DNA of 63,929 nucleotides, from contig JACJNV010000132.1 in NCBI GenBank assembly GCA_014695175.1, positions 1 to 63,929 of the forward strand, given 5' to 3'. Of this stretch, positions 16,716 through 25,173 are shown piece after piece; position 1 is the first letter of the stretch; every line of letters begins with the position of its first letter. Below the pieces are notes generated by a model. That model did no database searches. It was not told where the DNA came from and saw only the letters and a program-made list of their open reading frames with translations. Source of the stretch: Microcoleus sp. FACHB-DQ6 (GTDB taxonomy: Bacteria; Cyanobacteriota; Cyanobacteriia; Cyanobacteriales; Microcoleaceae). A program made the translations under genes and the position numbers.

Positions 16716-19700
16716 GTGACCTACGAACCCCTGCACCACAAATATCGCCCTCAGACATTTGCCGAATTAGTCGGTCAAGAGGCGATCGCCCAAACCCTCA
16801 CCAGCGCCATCCTACAAGAGCGCATAGCACCAGCATATCTATTCACCGGCCCCAGAGGCACCGGTAAAACCTCTAGTGCCAGAATTTTCGCCAAATCCCT
16901 TAACTGTATTTCTACGGTTGCCCCCACCCCCACACCCTGTGGCAAATGCAACGTTTGCCAAGAAATTGCCCGAGGTTCCACACTAGATGTCATCGAAATT
17001 GACGCCGCCAGCAACACCGGAGTAGATAACATTCGGGATTTGATCGAACGAGCTCAATTTGCTCCCGTACAGTGCCGCTATAAAGTATATGTAATCGACG
17101 AGTGTTTGACTGGTGATTCTCAGGTAAAAACTAGCGAAGGTCTGATGCGGATCGACAATCCCAACATCAAAGGAAAACAAGTTCTCAGCTATAACGAAAC
17201 TTCAGAAGTTTGGGAATTTAAAAAAGTTTTGAGGTGGTTAGACCGAGGGGAGAAACAAACACTGGTGATTAAAACCGCCAACCGAGAAATCAGATGTACG
17301 GGCAATCATCCAATCAGGACAGAACAGGGATGGATACGAGCAAAAGACGTAAAAGAAGGAGTGAAGATACTATCCCCTGTGAATGTGGGTGCGGCACCCT
17401 CATTCACAAAATTGGAACAGATGGACGCTTGCGGAGATTTGCCAGAGGACATCAATTTTACGGGAATACCTACGGACAAAAATCCTACAACTTTGCCTCT
17501 ATTCTCGAACAGGCTCAAGCCATCCGACCTCTCTGTGCGTGTGGCTGTGGAGAACAACTCGAAATACCAGACTTTTTACAAAAAAAAGGCAAAGGGATTA
17601 AGAGCATTCAGTCTCATTGGCAGCGACATCCGTATAAAAAAGGACATGGACTTTGGGATGCAAGAACGGAAAAGTTCTTGGCAAATGCCGAAGTTTTGCA
17701 ACCAGAAACACTCGGACTCATCTACGGAACATTGCTTGGAGACGGTTTTATCACCTACCCAAATAAATATAGCCGATTTCCAAGATTGGGCTGGACACAC
17801 GGAGAAAAGCAGCGGGAATGGTTGGAATACAAAGCTTCTTGCCTTTCGACACTGCGACCAAAGTTACGAGTTACACCTAACCGAGGATACGGAAATACAT
17901 CAGTCTGTTGCAACACAGTCTGCCATCCCCAACTTAGAGATGTCTTTGACGCTGTTAAACCCAACGGAAACGGAAAATACGTCACAATGGATTGGCTCGA
18001 TCGCGTCACTCCAGAAGGACTTGCTTGGTGGTACATGGATGATGGCTCGCTCAGCATTTCCCCAGAAGGAAGTCCAAGTATCCAAATTCATACAGAAGGA
18101 TATTCTAGGGCAGAAAATCAACTCCTTGCCAATTGGCTTACAGGTTTGGGATACCCAACAACAACTAAATTTTACAGAAGGTCTAACACCTGTAAAACCT
18201 ACGACTACATACACATGGGTGCTGAAACCAGTAGAAAATGGGTATCAGACTTTAAAAAGTATTCAATCCCTTCAATGGATTACAAGTTTGGAGACAGTCG
18301 AATCTGTAAAAGTCGCTGGAGTCGAGAAAGTTTATGATATTGAAGTAGAAGACAACCACAATTTTGTCGCTAACGGTCTTCTGGTTCATAATTGCCATAT
18401 GCTAAGCACCCAGGCATTCAACTCTCTACTCAAAACCCTAGAAGAACCGCCAGATCGCGTTGTATTTGTCCTCGCCACAACCGACCCACAAAGAGTATTA
18501 CCAACTATTATTTCTCGTTGCCAAAAGTTCGACTTCCGCCGCATCCCTCTCGATGCAATGATTGCTCATTTGCACAAAATTGCCCAATTAGAAAATATTA
18601 ATATTGCCAGCGATGCAGTGCAAATGGTTGCTCAAATCGCCCAAGGTGGTCTGCGAGATGCCGAAAGTTTGCTCGACCAACTAAGCTTATTTCAGGGTGA
18701 AGTAACAGTCGAAAAAGTTTGGGATTTAGTCGGTGCAGTCCCTGAAAATGACTTAATGGATTTGCTGCAAGCTATTGATACAGATAACGCTACAGCACTA
18801 ATAGACATGACCCGCCATCTCATGGATCGCGGTCGGGAACCGCTAATCGTGCTGCAAAGTCTCGCGAGCTTTTACCGAGATTTGCTAATAGCCAAAGCTG
18901 CACCGAAACGGTCAGATTTAGTAGCTTTAACATCGGCAACTTGGGAAAAAATGGGGGATTTTGCCCGCAATTGGGATGCGGAGTTGATTTTGGCAGGTCA
19001 GAAACATTTGCAAACCCACGAAGTGCAAATTAAAAATACCACTCAGCCGCGTTTATGGCTGGAAGTAACGCTATTGGGATTGTTGCCCTCAGCAATTAGA
19101 ACTCAGCAGCAATCGGCAGCCGAACCAGCTAAAAATATTACTCCATCACAAATTCACCCCCCCCAACCCAGGGCGGGCACGGGGGCACCGCCCCTACAAT
19201 CGGGGGGGAGCCAGACATCTAATATTGAACAATCTTCAGTTCCCAATTCGCAAAATCCTCCGCCTCAGTCGCCGCCTGTGGCTAATCGAATACAAAGCAC
19301 ACCTCCTGCAGCGATTCCCGCACCTGTACCAACTGCTGAAACGAATCAAACAAATTATTCACCGACTAATTCAGCCGATGAAATCGATTTAAATCGAGTG
19401 TGGGAACAGGTACTTGACCGCGTGCGGCCGCATGGCACTCAATCGCTGCTTCGCCAACATGGACAGCTCGTAATTTTTAGCAATGATACTGCTTATGTTA
19501 AGATTAGTTCGCAGCCGTTGCTCAATATGGTTAAAGACAAAGTAGCTAATATTGAAGAAGCTTTTTTGCAAAATTTTAACCGTCGAGTAACCGTAAAAGT
19601 GGGCTTGACAAATCCCGCTGAAACTAATAGTTACCGCGCCAAGGATTTGCCCACTTCTAACGGACGTGTTGGCGAAAATCCCAGGAATTATCATTCTGCG

Positions 19701-20084
19701 GATGATGCCGGCCAACAGGTGCAGAACTCGGCGGCTTCTGAGATTACAAATGATTTTTTCGGGAATGGTGGAGAAGAACAAAAACACCCGCCAGCGCCTG
19801 AAAATACTGCCGTTAATGTGCCGGCAATTTCCGAATCGCGATCGCCCACAAACGGCTCTACAGACTCTCAAAATGACTTGAACGCTCAGGCTATAGCGGT
19901 GCGTGATGACGCTCAATATGTCGCGAATACGGCTAGGCAATTGGCTGGTATGTTTGGCGGGGAAGTAGTCAATTTGTCGGATGACTTGGAGATTTGGGAG
20001 TCGGAAACTTTTAGATTGGAATCTGAACCGGATTTTCCCGAGTTATCTTCTGAGTTAGGTGAGGATGATTTTATAGATTGGTAA
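16716..20084 (+). CDS. dnaX: DNA polymerase III subunit gamma/tau, interrupted by an intein
   Basis: DnaX is the ATPase of the replicative clamp loader. The 1122-residue precursor starts at GTG 16716. Walker A is 'GPRGTGKTS' (about 45-53), with the zinc cysteines in 'CGKCNVC'. The Walker B strand 'YVIDE' is cut after Glu129 by the intein (residues 130-559); the C-extein resumes 'CHMLSTQAFNSLLKTLEEPP', so the spliced protein would have 692 residues. AAA sensor segments such as 'FVLATTDPQRVLPTIISRC' follow. A long low-complexity proline/glutamine linker (about 810-890) includes a translated copy of a dispersed 27-base repeat. The tau-like C-terminal part ends at 20084. Activity requires splicing, because the intein splits the Walker B region. 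Confidence 0.95.
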   Translation: MTYEPLHHKYRPQTFAELVGQEAIAQTLTSAILQERIAPAYLFTGPRGTGKTSSARIFAKSLNCISTVAPTPTPCGKCNVCQEIARGSTLDVIEIDAASNTGVDNIRDLIERAQFAPVQCRYKVYVIDECLTGDSQVKTSEGLMRIDNPNIKGKQVLSYNETSEVWEFKKVLRWLDRGEKQTLVIKTANREIRCTGNHPIRTEQGWIRAKDVKEGVKILSPVNVGAAPSFTKLEQMDACGDLPEDINFTGIPTDKNPTTLPLFSNRLKPSDLSVRVAVENNSKYQTFYKKKAKGLRAFSLIGSDIRIKKDMDFGMQERKSSWQMPKFCNQKHSDSSTEHCLETVLSPTQINIADFQDWAGHTEKSSGNGWNTKLLAFRHCDQSYELHLTEDTEIHQSVATQSAIPNLEMSLTLLNPTETENTSQWIGSIASLQKDLLGGTWMMARSAFPQKEVQVSKFIQKDILGQKINSLPIGLQVWDTQQQLNFTEGLTPVKPTTTYTWVLKPVENGYQTLKSIQSLQWITSLETVESVKVAGVEKVYDIEVEDNHNFVANGLLVHNCHMLSTQAFNSLLKTLEEPPDRVVFVLATTDPQRVLPTIISRCQKFDFRRIPLDAMIAHLHKIAQLENINIASDAVQMVAQIAQGGLRDAESLLDQLSLFQGEVTVEKVWDLVGAVPENDLMDLLQAIDTDNATALIDMTRHLMDRGREPLIVLQSLASFYRDLLIAKAAPKRSDLVALTSATWEKMGDFARNWDAELILAGQKHLQTHEVQIKNTTQPRLWLEVTLLGLLPSAIRTQQQSAAEPAKNITPSQIHPPQPRAGTGAPPLQSGGSQTSNIEQSSVPNSQNPPPQSPPVANRIQSTPPAAIPAPVPTAETNQTNYSPTNSADEIDLNRVWEQVLDRVRPHGTQSLLRQHGQLVIFSNDTAYVKISSQPLLNMVKDKVANIEEAFLQNFNRRVTVKVGLTNPAETNSYRAKDLPTSNGRVGENPRNYHSADDAGQQVQNSAASEITNDFFGNGGEEQKHPPAPENTAVNVPAISESRSPTNGSTDSQNDLNAQAIAVRDDAQYVANTARQLAGMFGGEVVNLSDDLEIWESETFRLESEPDFPELSSELGEDDFIDW
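17103..18392 (+). other. DnaX intein (430 codons)
   Basis: The N-terminal splicing block begins with Cys1 in 'CLTGDSQVKTSEG' at 17103; block B is 'IRCTGNHPIRTEQGW' with the conserved T..H; block F is 'VYDIEVEDNHNFVANG' and block G 'LLVHN' ends at 18392, followed by the nucleophile Cys of the C-extein (18393). All residues needed for class 1 splicing are present. Insertion between Glu and Cys of 'VIDE/CHML' is the same kind of site as in the Synechocystis DnaX intein, as I recall it. The region between blocks B and F, in the dnaX frame, carries no LAGLIDADG motif and looks like unstructured filler, because the endonuclease is encoded in another frame. Confidence 0.95.
17294..18337 (+). CDS. 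LAGLIDADG homing endonuclease nested out of frame inside the dnaX intein
   Basis: A 347-codon frame on the same strand as dnaX, shifted by +2 (equivalently -1), lies wholly inside the intein. It encodes two zinc-finger-like segments 'CECGCGTLI' (29-37) and 'CACGCGEQLEI' (81-91), each followed by basic residues, then LAGLIDADG motif 1 'LGLIYGTLLGDGFI' (140-153, catalytic D150) and motif 2 'LAWWYMDDGSLS' (243-254, D249/D250). The frame is closed upstream by a TAA at 17270. The ATG at 17330 has an AGGA (17316-17319) ten bases ahead and is the likeliest true start (335 residues); ATG 17294 has none. Stop is TGA at 18335. The dnaX frame stays open throughout, so about 1 kb is coding in two frames. 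Confidence 0.88.
   Translation: MYGQSSNQDRTGMDTSKRRKRRSEDTIPCECGCGTLIHKIGTDGRLRRFARGHQFYGNTYGQKSYNFASILEQAQAIRPLCACGCGEQLEIPDFLQKKGKGIKSIQSHWQRHPYKKGHGLWDARTEKFLANAEVLQPETLGLIYGTLLGDGFITYPNKYSRFPRLGWTHGEKQREWLEYKASCLSTLRPKLRVTPNRGYGNTSVCCNTVCHPQLRDVFDAVKPNGNGKYVTMDWLDRVTPEGLAWWYMDDGSLSISPEGSPSIQIHTEGYSRAENQLLANWLTGLGYPTTTKFYRRSNTCKTYDYIHMGAETSRKWVSDFKKYSIPSMDYKFGDSRICKSRWSRESL
19171..19197. repeat. 27-base GC-rich palindromic repeat embedded in the dnaX coding sequence
   Basis: The block GGGCGGGCACGGGGGCACCG plus CCCCTAC is identical to 47706-47732, which is intergenic, and partly matches 52641-52668. Its ends, GGGCGG and CCGCCC, are inverted. Here it is translated as the 'RAGTGAPPLQ' part of the flexible DnaX linker, and so does not break the frame. 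Confidence 0.8.
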
Positions 20085-20116
20085 ATGGCCAAACAGGGCA
20101 TTGGCCAAACAGGGCA
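20085..20116. repeat. 16-base tandem duplication after dnaX
   Basis: The unit TGGCCAAACAGGGCAT occurs twice in direct tandem immediately after the dnaX stop. It is short and probably neutral, but a marker of local instability. Confidence 0.7.
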
Positions 20117-20127
20117 TTGGCTTGATG

Positions 20128-20233
20128 TGATATCAATTCCGGTTGCACTCTTGGACATGATAGAGGAGACGGCAGTGCCGTCTCCTAATTTCGGCTACTA
20201 ATAATTTCGATGCAACCGGAAACGATATGATAT
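20128..20233. repeat. MITE-like palindromic element, copy A
   Basis: The left end TGATATCAATTCCGGTTGCA and right end TGCAACCGGAAACGATATGA are inverted repeats, with the perfect hairpin GGAGACGGCA-GTGCCGTCTCC inside. Related elements with the same termini but different interiors lie at 29551-29659 and 52121-52253. There is no open reading frame inside. It sits between the convergent dnaX and clpX genes. Confidence 0.75.
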
Positions 20234-20353
20234 GTTGTACCATGCTCAAGAACAGGCAAGATGCCTGTTCCACAAAGAGTGAATTTTCTTGTGGGGAGTA
20301 TGGGTTGGGCAGGAGAGCCCGCCCTAAAAGACTTATTGACAATGTGAAAACTT

Positions 20354-21697
20354 TTAAGCCGATTCCGGTTTTGGTAGCGAAGACGGAAGTACCAACAACT
20401 CAGCAGTCGATCGCTTCTCGACCATTTCCTTAGTAATCGTACACCGGGCAACATCCTTGCGCGACGGCAACTCGTACATCACATCCAACATCAATTCTTC
20501 GACAATTCCCCGCAGCGCCCGCGCTCCAGTTTTGCGGCGGTATGCTTCCTGGGCGATCGCCCGAATCGCCTCTGGCTTAAAGTCCAACTGCACATTATCC
20601 ATCTTCAGCAGCTTTTGATACTGCTTAACCAAAGCATTTCGGGGCTCCGTCAAAATCGCCATCAGCGTTTCCTCATCCAGCGGTTCCAACACCGCCGCCA
20701 CCGGCACCCGCCCGATAAACTCAGGAATCATCCCAAACTTCACCAAATCCTCCGGTTCCAGTTGCTTGAGTACATCAGCCGCCCGCTTTTCCTTCGGCTG
20801 AGCTTCTCCGGGCTGAATAAAACCCATTGACTTTTTGCCAGTTCTCTGCTCTATCACTTTTTCCAGACCGACAAAAGCACCGCCGCAGATAAACATGATA
20901 TTGCTAGTATCAATTTGGATGCAGTCTTGGTAGGGATGCTTGCGCCCGCCTTGGGGAGGTACGTTCGCGATCGTCCCCTCCAGCATTTTCAGCAGCGCCT
21001 GCTGCACGCCTTCCCCAGACACATCCCGCGTAATCGAAGGATTTTCGCTCTTGCGGGCTATTTTGTCAATTTCATCAATATAAATAATTCCGCGCTGCGC
21101 CTCTTCCACGTCCATATCTGCCACTTGCAGCAGCCGCAGCAAAATATTTTCCACATCTTCCCCGACATAGCCCGCTTCCGTCAGCGTCGTCGCGTCAGCC
21201 ACCGCAAAGGGTACGTCCAGCATATCCGCCAACGTCTGAGCCAGCAGAGTTTTTCCGCAGCCCGTCGGCCCGATTAACAAAATATTCGATTTTTGCAGTT
21301 CTACTTCTTCCGGCGGGTGCTTGCCACTATTTTTGGCATGGATAAAGCTGAGGCGCTTGTAGTGGTTGTAAACAGCCACCGAGAGCACCTTTTTCGCCTC
21401 ATTTTGCCCGATCGCGTTTTCGTCGAGGTAATTTTTAATTTCCCTCGGCTTCGGAATTTGGCTCATCAACATACTTTTGCCCGAGGTAGCGCGGCGCTTG
21501 GGCGTCGTTTCCTGCTTCGGGGTCACCGCCGCAGCAGGCACTGCACTCGAATCAAACAACTCCTCATCTAAAATTTCATTGCACAAGTCCACGCATTCGT
21601 CGCAGATATACACCCCGGGCCCTGCGATCAACTTGCGTACTTGCTCTTGAGACTTGCCACAAAACGAACATTTTAGATGGGAGTCGTACTTAGACAT
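20354..21697 (-). CDS. clpX: ATP-dependent Clp protease ATP-binding subunit ClpX
   Basis: ClpX is a hexameric AAA+ unfoldase that feeds substrates to ClpP. The 447 residues carry the N-terminal zinc-binding domain (C10, C13, C32, C35), Walker A 'GPTGCGKT' (144-151), the pore loop 'GYVGEDVEN' (177-185), Walker B 'IIYIDEIDK' (D209, E210) and the 'EFIGRVP' sensor region. An Ala/Pro/Thr-rich linker at about 52-75 joins zinc and AAA domains. It follows clpP with a 9-base gap and tig, a conserved proteostasis operon. Length and motifs are normal. Confidence 0.98.
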   Translation of the reverse strand: MSKYDSHLKCSFCGKSQEQVRKLIAGPGVYICDECVDLCNEILDEELFDSSAVPAAAVTPKQETTPKRRATSGKSMLMSQIPKPREIKNYLDENAIGQNEAKKVLSVAVYNHYKRLSFIHAKNSGKHPPEEVELQKSNILLIGPTGCGKTLLAQTLADMLDVPFAVADATTLTEAGYVGEDVENILLRLLQVADMDVEEAQRGIIYIDEIDKIARKSENPSITRDVSGEGVQQALLKMLEGTIANVPPQGGRKHPYQDCIQIDTSNIMFICGGAFVGLEKVIEQRTGKKSMGFIQPGEAQPKEKRAADVLKQLEPEDLVKFGMIPEFIGRVPVAAVLEPLDEETLMAILTEPRNALVKQYQKLLKMDNVQLDFKPEAIRAIAQEAYRRKTGARALRGIVEELMLDVMYELPSRKDVARCTITKEMVEKRSTAELLVLPSSLPKPESA

Positions 21698-21706
21698 AAC
21701 AGCCTC

Positions 21707-22396
21707 TTAATTCAGTGCAGTGACATTCTCTCCCGCCGCCGGAAGGTTTTCTTTAGCGATAACTCGATCGACCAAACCGTAATTTTTGGCTTCCTCGGCT
21801 GACATAAAAAAGTCGCGCTCTGTATCAGCCTCTAATTTCTCGATCGGTTGACCCGTGTGGTGCGCTAGCAGTTGATTCAGCTTACGCTTATGATAAAGGA
21901 TTTCTTTGGCTTGAATCTCAATATCAACTGCTTGACCTTGAGCGCCTCCAAGCGGCTGGTGGATCATAATCCGGGAACTCGGAAGAGACATCCGCTTACC
22001 GTGGGCTCCTGCTGTCAGCAGAAATGCGCCCATACTGGCTGCCAAACCGTAACAAATCGTCACCACATCCGGGCGGATTTGCTGCATTGTGTCATAAATT
22101 GCCATGCCGGCCGTCACCGAGCCGCCGGGGGAATTTATGTACATTTGGACATCTTTTTCTGGGTCTTCGGCATCTAGATACAATAGCTGAGCCACTATTG
22201 AGTCAGCAACTTCGTCGGTTACGGGAGTTCCTAAAAACACAATTCGCTCCCGCAGCAAGCGCGAGTAAATGTCAAAGGCCCGCTCGCCCATCCCCGACTG
22301 TTCTAGCACCATCGGCACTACATTGCTGGGGCTGGAACTGACATCAAAATCGTTATAGCTTGTAATTAGGTAATTGGAAGATTGAGATACAACCAT
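21707..22396 (-). CDS. clpP: ATP-dependent Clp protease proteolytic subunit
   Basis: ClpP forms the heptameric-ring serine protease chamber. The catalytic Ser is in '[12 protein letters not shown]' and His in 'MIHQPLGG', with the conserved '[20 protein letters not shown]'. The frame opens at a TTG (22423); I choose the ATG at 22396 ([12 protein letters not shown]..., 229 residues), and an ATG at 22312 ([20 protein letters not shown]) is a further possibility because family similarity begins there. Operon with clpX suggests the clpP2-type paralogue. No clear ribosome site decides the start. Confidence 0.95.
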   Translation of the reverse strand: MVVSQSSNYLITSYNDFDVSSSPSNVVPMVLEQSGMGERAFDIYSRLLRERIVFLGTPVTDEVADSIVAQLLYLDAEDPEKDVQMYINSPGGSVTAGMAIYDTMQQIRPDVVTICYGLAASMGAFLLTAGAHGKRMSLPSSRIMIHQPLGGAQGQAVDIEIQAKEILYHKRKLNQLLAHHTGQPIEKLEADTERDFFMSAEEAKNYGLVDRVIAKENLPAAGENVTALN

Positions 22397-22423
22397 AAGA
22401 CACCAGTCAAGGATTCTAGACAA

Positions 22424-22743
22424 TTTGCTGCTGCTGATGAAAGCTTTAAATTAAGCCGCCAGCTTTTAACTATTATGCCTCTTCTGAACGGATATCGGGG
22501 GAATGGGGAGTTTTGAGTTTTGAAAGTGCTTTCTGCGCTGGGCGCAACGCTGGAGTGACTCGCAAGGCTCGCGGGGTGAATGAGTTAAAATACTTACTGG
22601 TAAATCATCGCTGCTTCTAGTGGACACCGCGAGCTTTTAGTAAGGATCGGGCGCACCCGGAGCTTGTAGTTAAGGATCGGGTGCGCCGTTAAAATCACGG
22701 TTCATTTCATGCCCCCAATTAGGACATTTGAACGCATTAAGTT
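22424..22743. other. Gap between tig and clpP
   Basis: The 320 bases hold no gene. Two near-identical short stretches, GGATCGGGCGCACCCGGAGC (about 22645) and AAGGATCGGGTGCGCCGT (about 22672), form a small direct repeat. A clpP promoter could lie here but none is recognisable. Confidence 0.4.
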
Positions 22744-24159
22744 CTATTCTTCGCCTACGACTTCCACTTCAACGCTCGTGGCTGCTTCTGCTGAATCTTC
22801 AGCGTCTGATTCTTCTGATTCTGCAGCAGCAGGAGTCAGAGAGCCTTCAGGTAGGAGTTCGATTGTCCCTTTTTCTTCCAACCATTTCAGGGTTTTTTGT
22901 TTTAGCAAGTCTTCTGCTACAAATTCCTGCAACCTTTGGGGGTCAAAATCTCCTTTGGGAAACTGCTTTCTGATTTTGGCTACTTCGGCTGCTACTTCTG
23001 CTGGTTCAACAGATAAGGATTCCAGCTTGGCTATTTCTGCCAGAGCTAAATTCTGCTTGAGGCGCTCGATTGCTTCCGGGCGCGAGCGTTCCCGCATCGG
23101 GCCCATATTTTCTTCCGTAAACAGTTGGTTGATATCTATGCCGTAATTTTTCAATTGGACGGCTTGTTGATTCAACAAATAATCGATTTCGCGATCGACC
23201 ATTGTTTCGGGAATTTCCACTTCTATTAGCTGCACGAGGGCTGCTGATATAGCTTTTTCCTTATTAGCGGATGTCTTGTTTTCTTGGTCTGCTTTAAACC
23301 TAGTTTCGAGCGATTCGCGCAGTTCTGCTAAAGTTTCAAACTCGCTGACTTCTTGGGCGAAGTCGTCGTCCAACTCCGGCAATTCTTTTTCCTTAAGTTC
23401 TTTGAGAGTAATCGTAAAGACTGCCGGTTTTCCTGCTAGTTCTTCACTGCTATACTCATCTGGGAACTGCACAGAAACTTCTCTCGTTTCTCCTGGATTC
23501 ATCCCGATCATGCCTTGGATAAAGCCCGGTACAAACTGATTTTCCGATAATTCTACTTGGAAGTCTTCTGCTTGACCGCCGGGAATTTCTGCGGGAGTTT
23601 CGCCTTCAGGTGCTTCCGCAAATCTACCGGAGAAATCAACCAAAGCCATGTCTCCTAACTGAGCCGGCCGACCTTCTACGGGGATTAAAGCAGCTTTGTC
23701 CGATCGATATTTTGCCAATACCTCATCTACCTGAGCCTCATCATACTTAGCTTCTTCTGCTTGAAGCTGCAAACCTGTGTACTGACCCATTTTCACTTCG
23801 GGTTGTACATCAACCTTCGCCGAAAAAATCAGAGGCTGTTCTGGATCGAACTTAGCCAGTAATTCTTCAAACTCGGTGCGAAGTTCAAAACTGCCAATTG
23901 CGGCAATTTTTTCTTGTTCGAGGGCTTTTTGCAGGGAATCATTAATCAAATTTTCCAAAGCCGTCGCCTTCAAACGAGTCTGGCCTAGGCGCTGTAGCAA
24001 AACTTGACGGGGAACTTTGCCTTTGCGGAACCCAGGAATATTAACCTCGCGAGCAAATTGTTTAATTACTTGCTCGTAAGCTTGTTTTGACTTTTCTGAC
24101 GGTACTTCGATTTCCAGACCAATTTGGCTAGCTGGAAGTTTTTCCTGGGTTACTTTCAT
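22744..24159 (-). CDS. tig: Trigger factor
   Basis: Trigger factor is the ribosome-bound chaperone and prolyl isomerase that meets nascent chains. The 471 residues show the ribosome-binding signature 'GFRKGKVPRQVL' (about 42-53), an FKBP-type isomerase domain (about 165-250, 'LGDMALVDFSGRF' to 'VQFPDEY') and the long helical C-terminal substrate-binding domain, ending in an acidic Ser/Glu/Ala tail ('EESDAEDSAEAATS'). The gene is first in tig-clpP-clpX, although a 347-base gap separates it from clpP, so an internal promoter is possible. Confidence 0.97.
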   Translation of the reverse strand: MKVTQEKLPASQIGLEIEVPSEKSKQAYEQVIKQFAREVNIPGFRKGKVPRQVLLQRLGQTRLKATALENLINDSLQKALEQEKIAAIGSFELRTEFEELLAKFDPEQPLIFSAKVDVQPEVKMGQYTGLQLQAEEAKYDEAQVDEVLAKYRSDKAALIPVEGRPAQLGDMALVDFSGRFAEAPEGETPAEIPGGQAEDFQVELSENQFVPGFIQGMIGMNPGETREVSVQFPDEYSSEELAGKPAVFTITLKELKEKELPELDDDFAQEVSEFETLAELRESLETRFKADQENKTSANKEKAISAALVQLIEVEIPETMVDREIDYLLNQQAVQLKNYGIDINQLFTEENMGPMRERSRPEAIERLKQNLALAEIAKLESLSVEPAEVAAEVAKIRKQFPKGDFDPQRLQEFVAEDLLKQKTLKWLEEKGTIELLPEGSLTPAAAESEESDAEDSAEAATSVEVEVVGEE

Positions 24160-24188
24160 CGGCTTTTTTGATATTTAACAATAGTGTA

Positions 24189-24630
24189 TTGACACTCCCT
24201 GACCTAAAGGACAGGGATTCTTAATTCAGCGACTGACCTTAAAATGTTGCGTCCTTTCGGCAATACTCAAACTTTTTAACCGTAGAAATCCTACCAATTA
24301 ACGAGCCTGATTCGCAGTCATCCCAGAGGGTCTATCTCCAAAAGCGTACTAGGATATTTACCTAGAGTTCGGGTATGCCCTACCCTACTTAACAAGACTA
24401 AATAGTTGGTTTCTCTGGTTAAAGGAACTGTGTTAAGCCCCTAGCTGTTTATAGAGTTTTCGCCGCTCTTTGTCCCCCGGTTTACGCCTAAAAGTGTGTC
24501 GTTAACTGTTTTTATGCACTATGGCGCAGGAGTTTAACCTTGACTACTGTAGTCTACTAGAAATTTCCTGACTTTTAGGAAGGGATTTAAGAAATTAAAG
24601 CCGTCCTAGAAGGACAGGGTTTTAGACCCA
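24189..24630. mobile_element. Non-autonomous IS200/IS605-like element (no transposase)
   Basis: The left end follows TTGAC and carries the imperfect hairpin CCCTG-A-CC-TAAA-GG-A-CAGGG (24197-24216), then 'ATTCTTAATTC'. The right end carries CCGTCCT-AGA-AGGACAGG (24601-24618) followed by 'GTTTTAGACCC'. These subterminal hairpins are characteristic of cyanobacterial IS200/IS605 ends. The 400-base interior has stop codons in all frames and no tnpA or tnpB. It may be a deletion derivative mobilised in trans. The right-end half resembles the scaffold of a TnpB guide RNA, so a residual RNA is conceivable. Confidence 0.6.
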
Positions 24631-25158
24631 ATTTCCTTGATAAAATACATACAAATCTGACTTTGCCTGCATTTTAATTTTGTACGCTTTGACTCGTAAC
24701 GGCACAACTACAACACCTTTACCGGATGAGACTGTAAGTCATTGCCGGCTACTTTTTTGGCTCTTGCCAAATAGTTTTGGTTTGAGGATACTAGCTTTTG
24801 CTGCTAGGAATGTGGAGGTTAAGTCCACTAATTGCCGATGCACCATAGCACATATCGCCCTGTGATGTCAATCTTGCCGGCCTCTGCGGCCAGTCAAAGT
24901 CAATGGATGCGCCTGCGAAAATGCAGGTATATCGCAAAACTTAACCGGATGCGGATTGGGCGTGGGCGATTGGCAAAAGATGCTAAACTGGCATTGGGTG
25001 CGATCGCACGGATCGATCGGGAAGTTCGATCGCCCTTTTCGCTTAACTGCACCATTGCTATCCTCTCATGCTCCTGATGTCGCATAACATTAATTAAGTT
25101 TGATATTGAGAATTGCAGTTATTTAAATTTTTGATTTCGATCGTTTAGACTTTATTTT
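24631..25158. other. Gap upstream of asd, no recognised gene
   Basis: A short frame (24680-24865) does not resemble a protein family. GC-rich inverted pairs (GCCGGCC...GGCCAG near 24877-24895) and HIP1-like GCGATCGCAC occur. The AT-rich last 60 bases likely contain the asd promoter. Confidence 0.35.
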
Positions 25159-25173
25159 GTGGAGGAAACTAAT

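Noticed and set aside
24680-24865. 61-codon frame after the IS605-like element
   Set aside because: Not protein-like after the first 20 residues; no supporting ribosome site.
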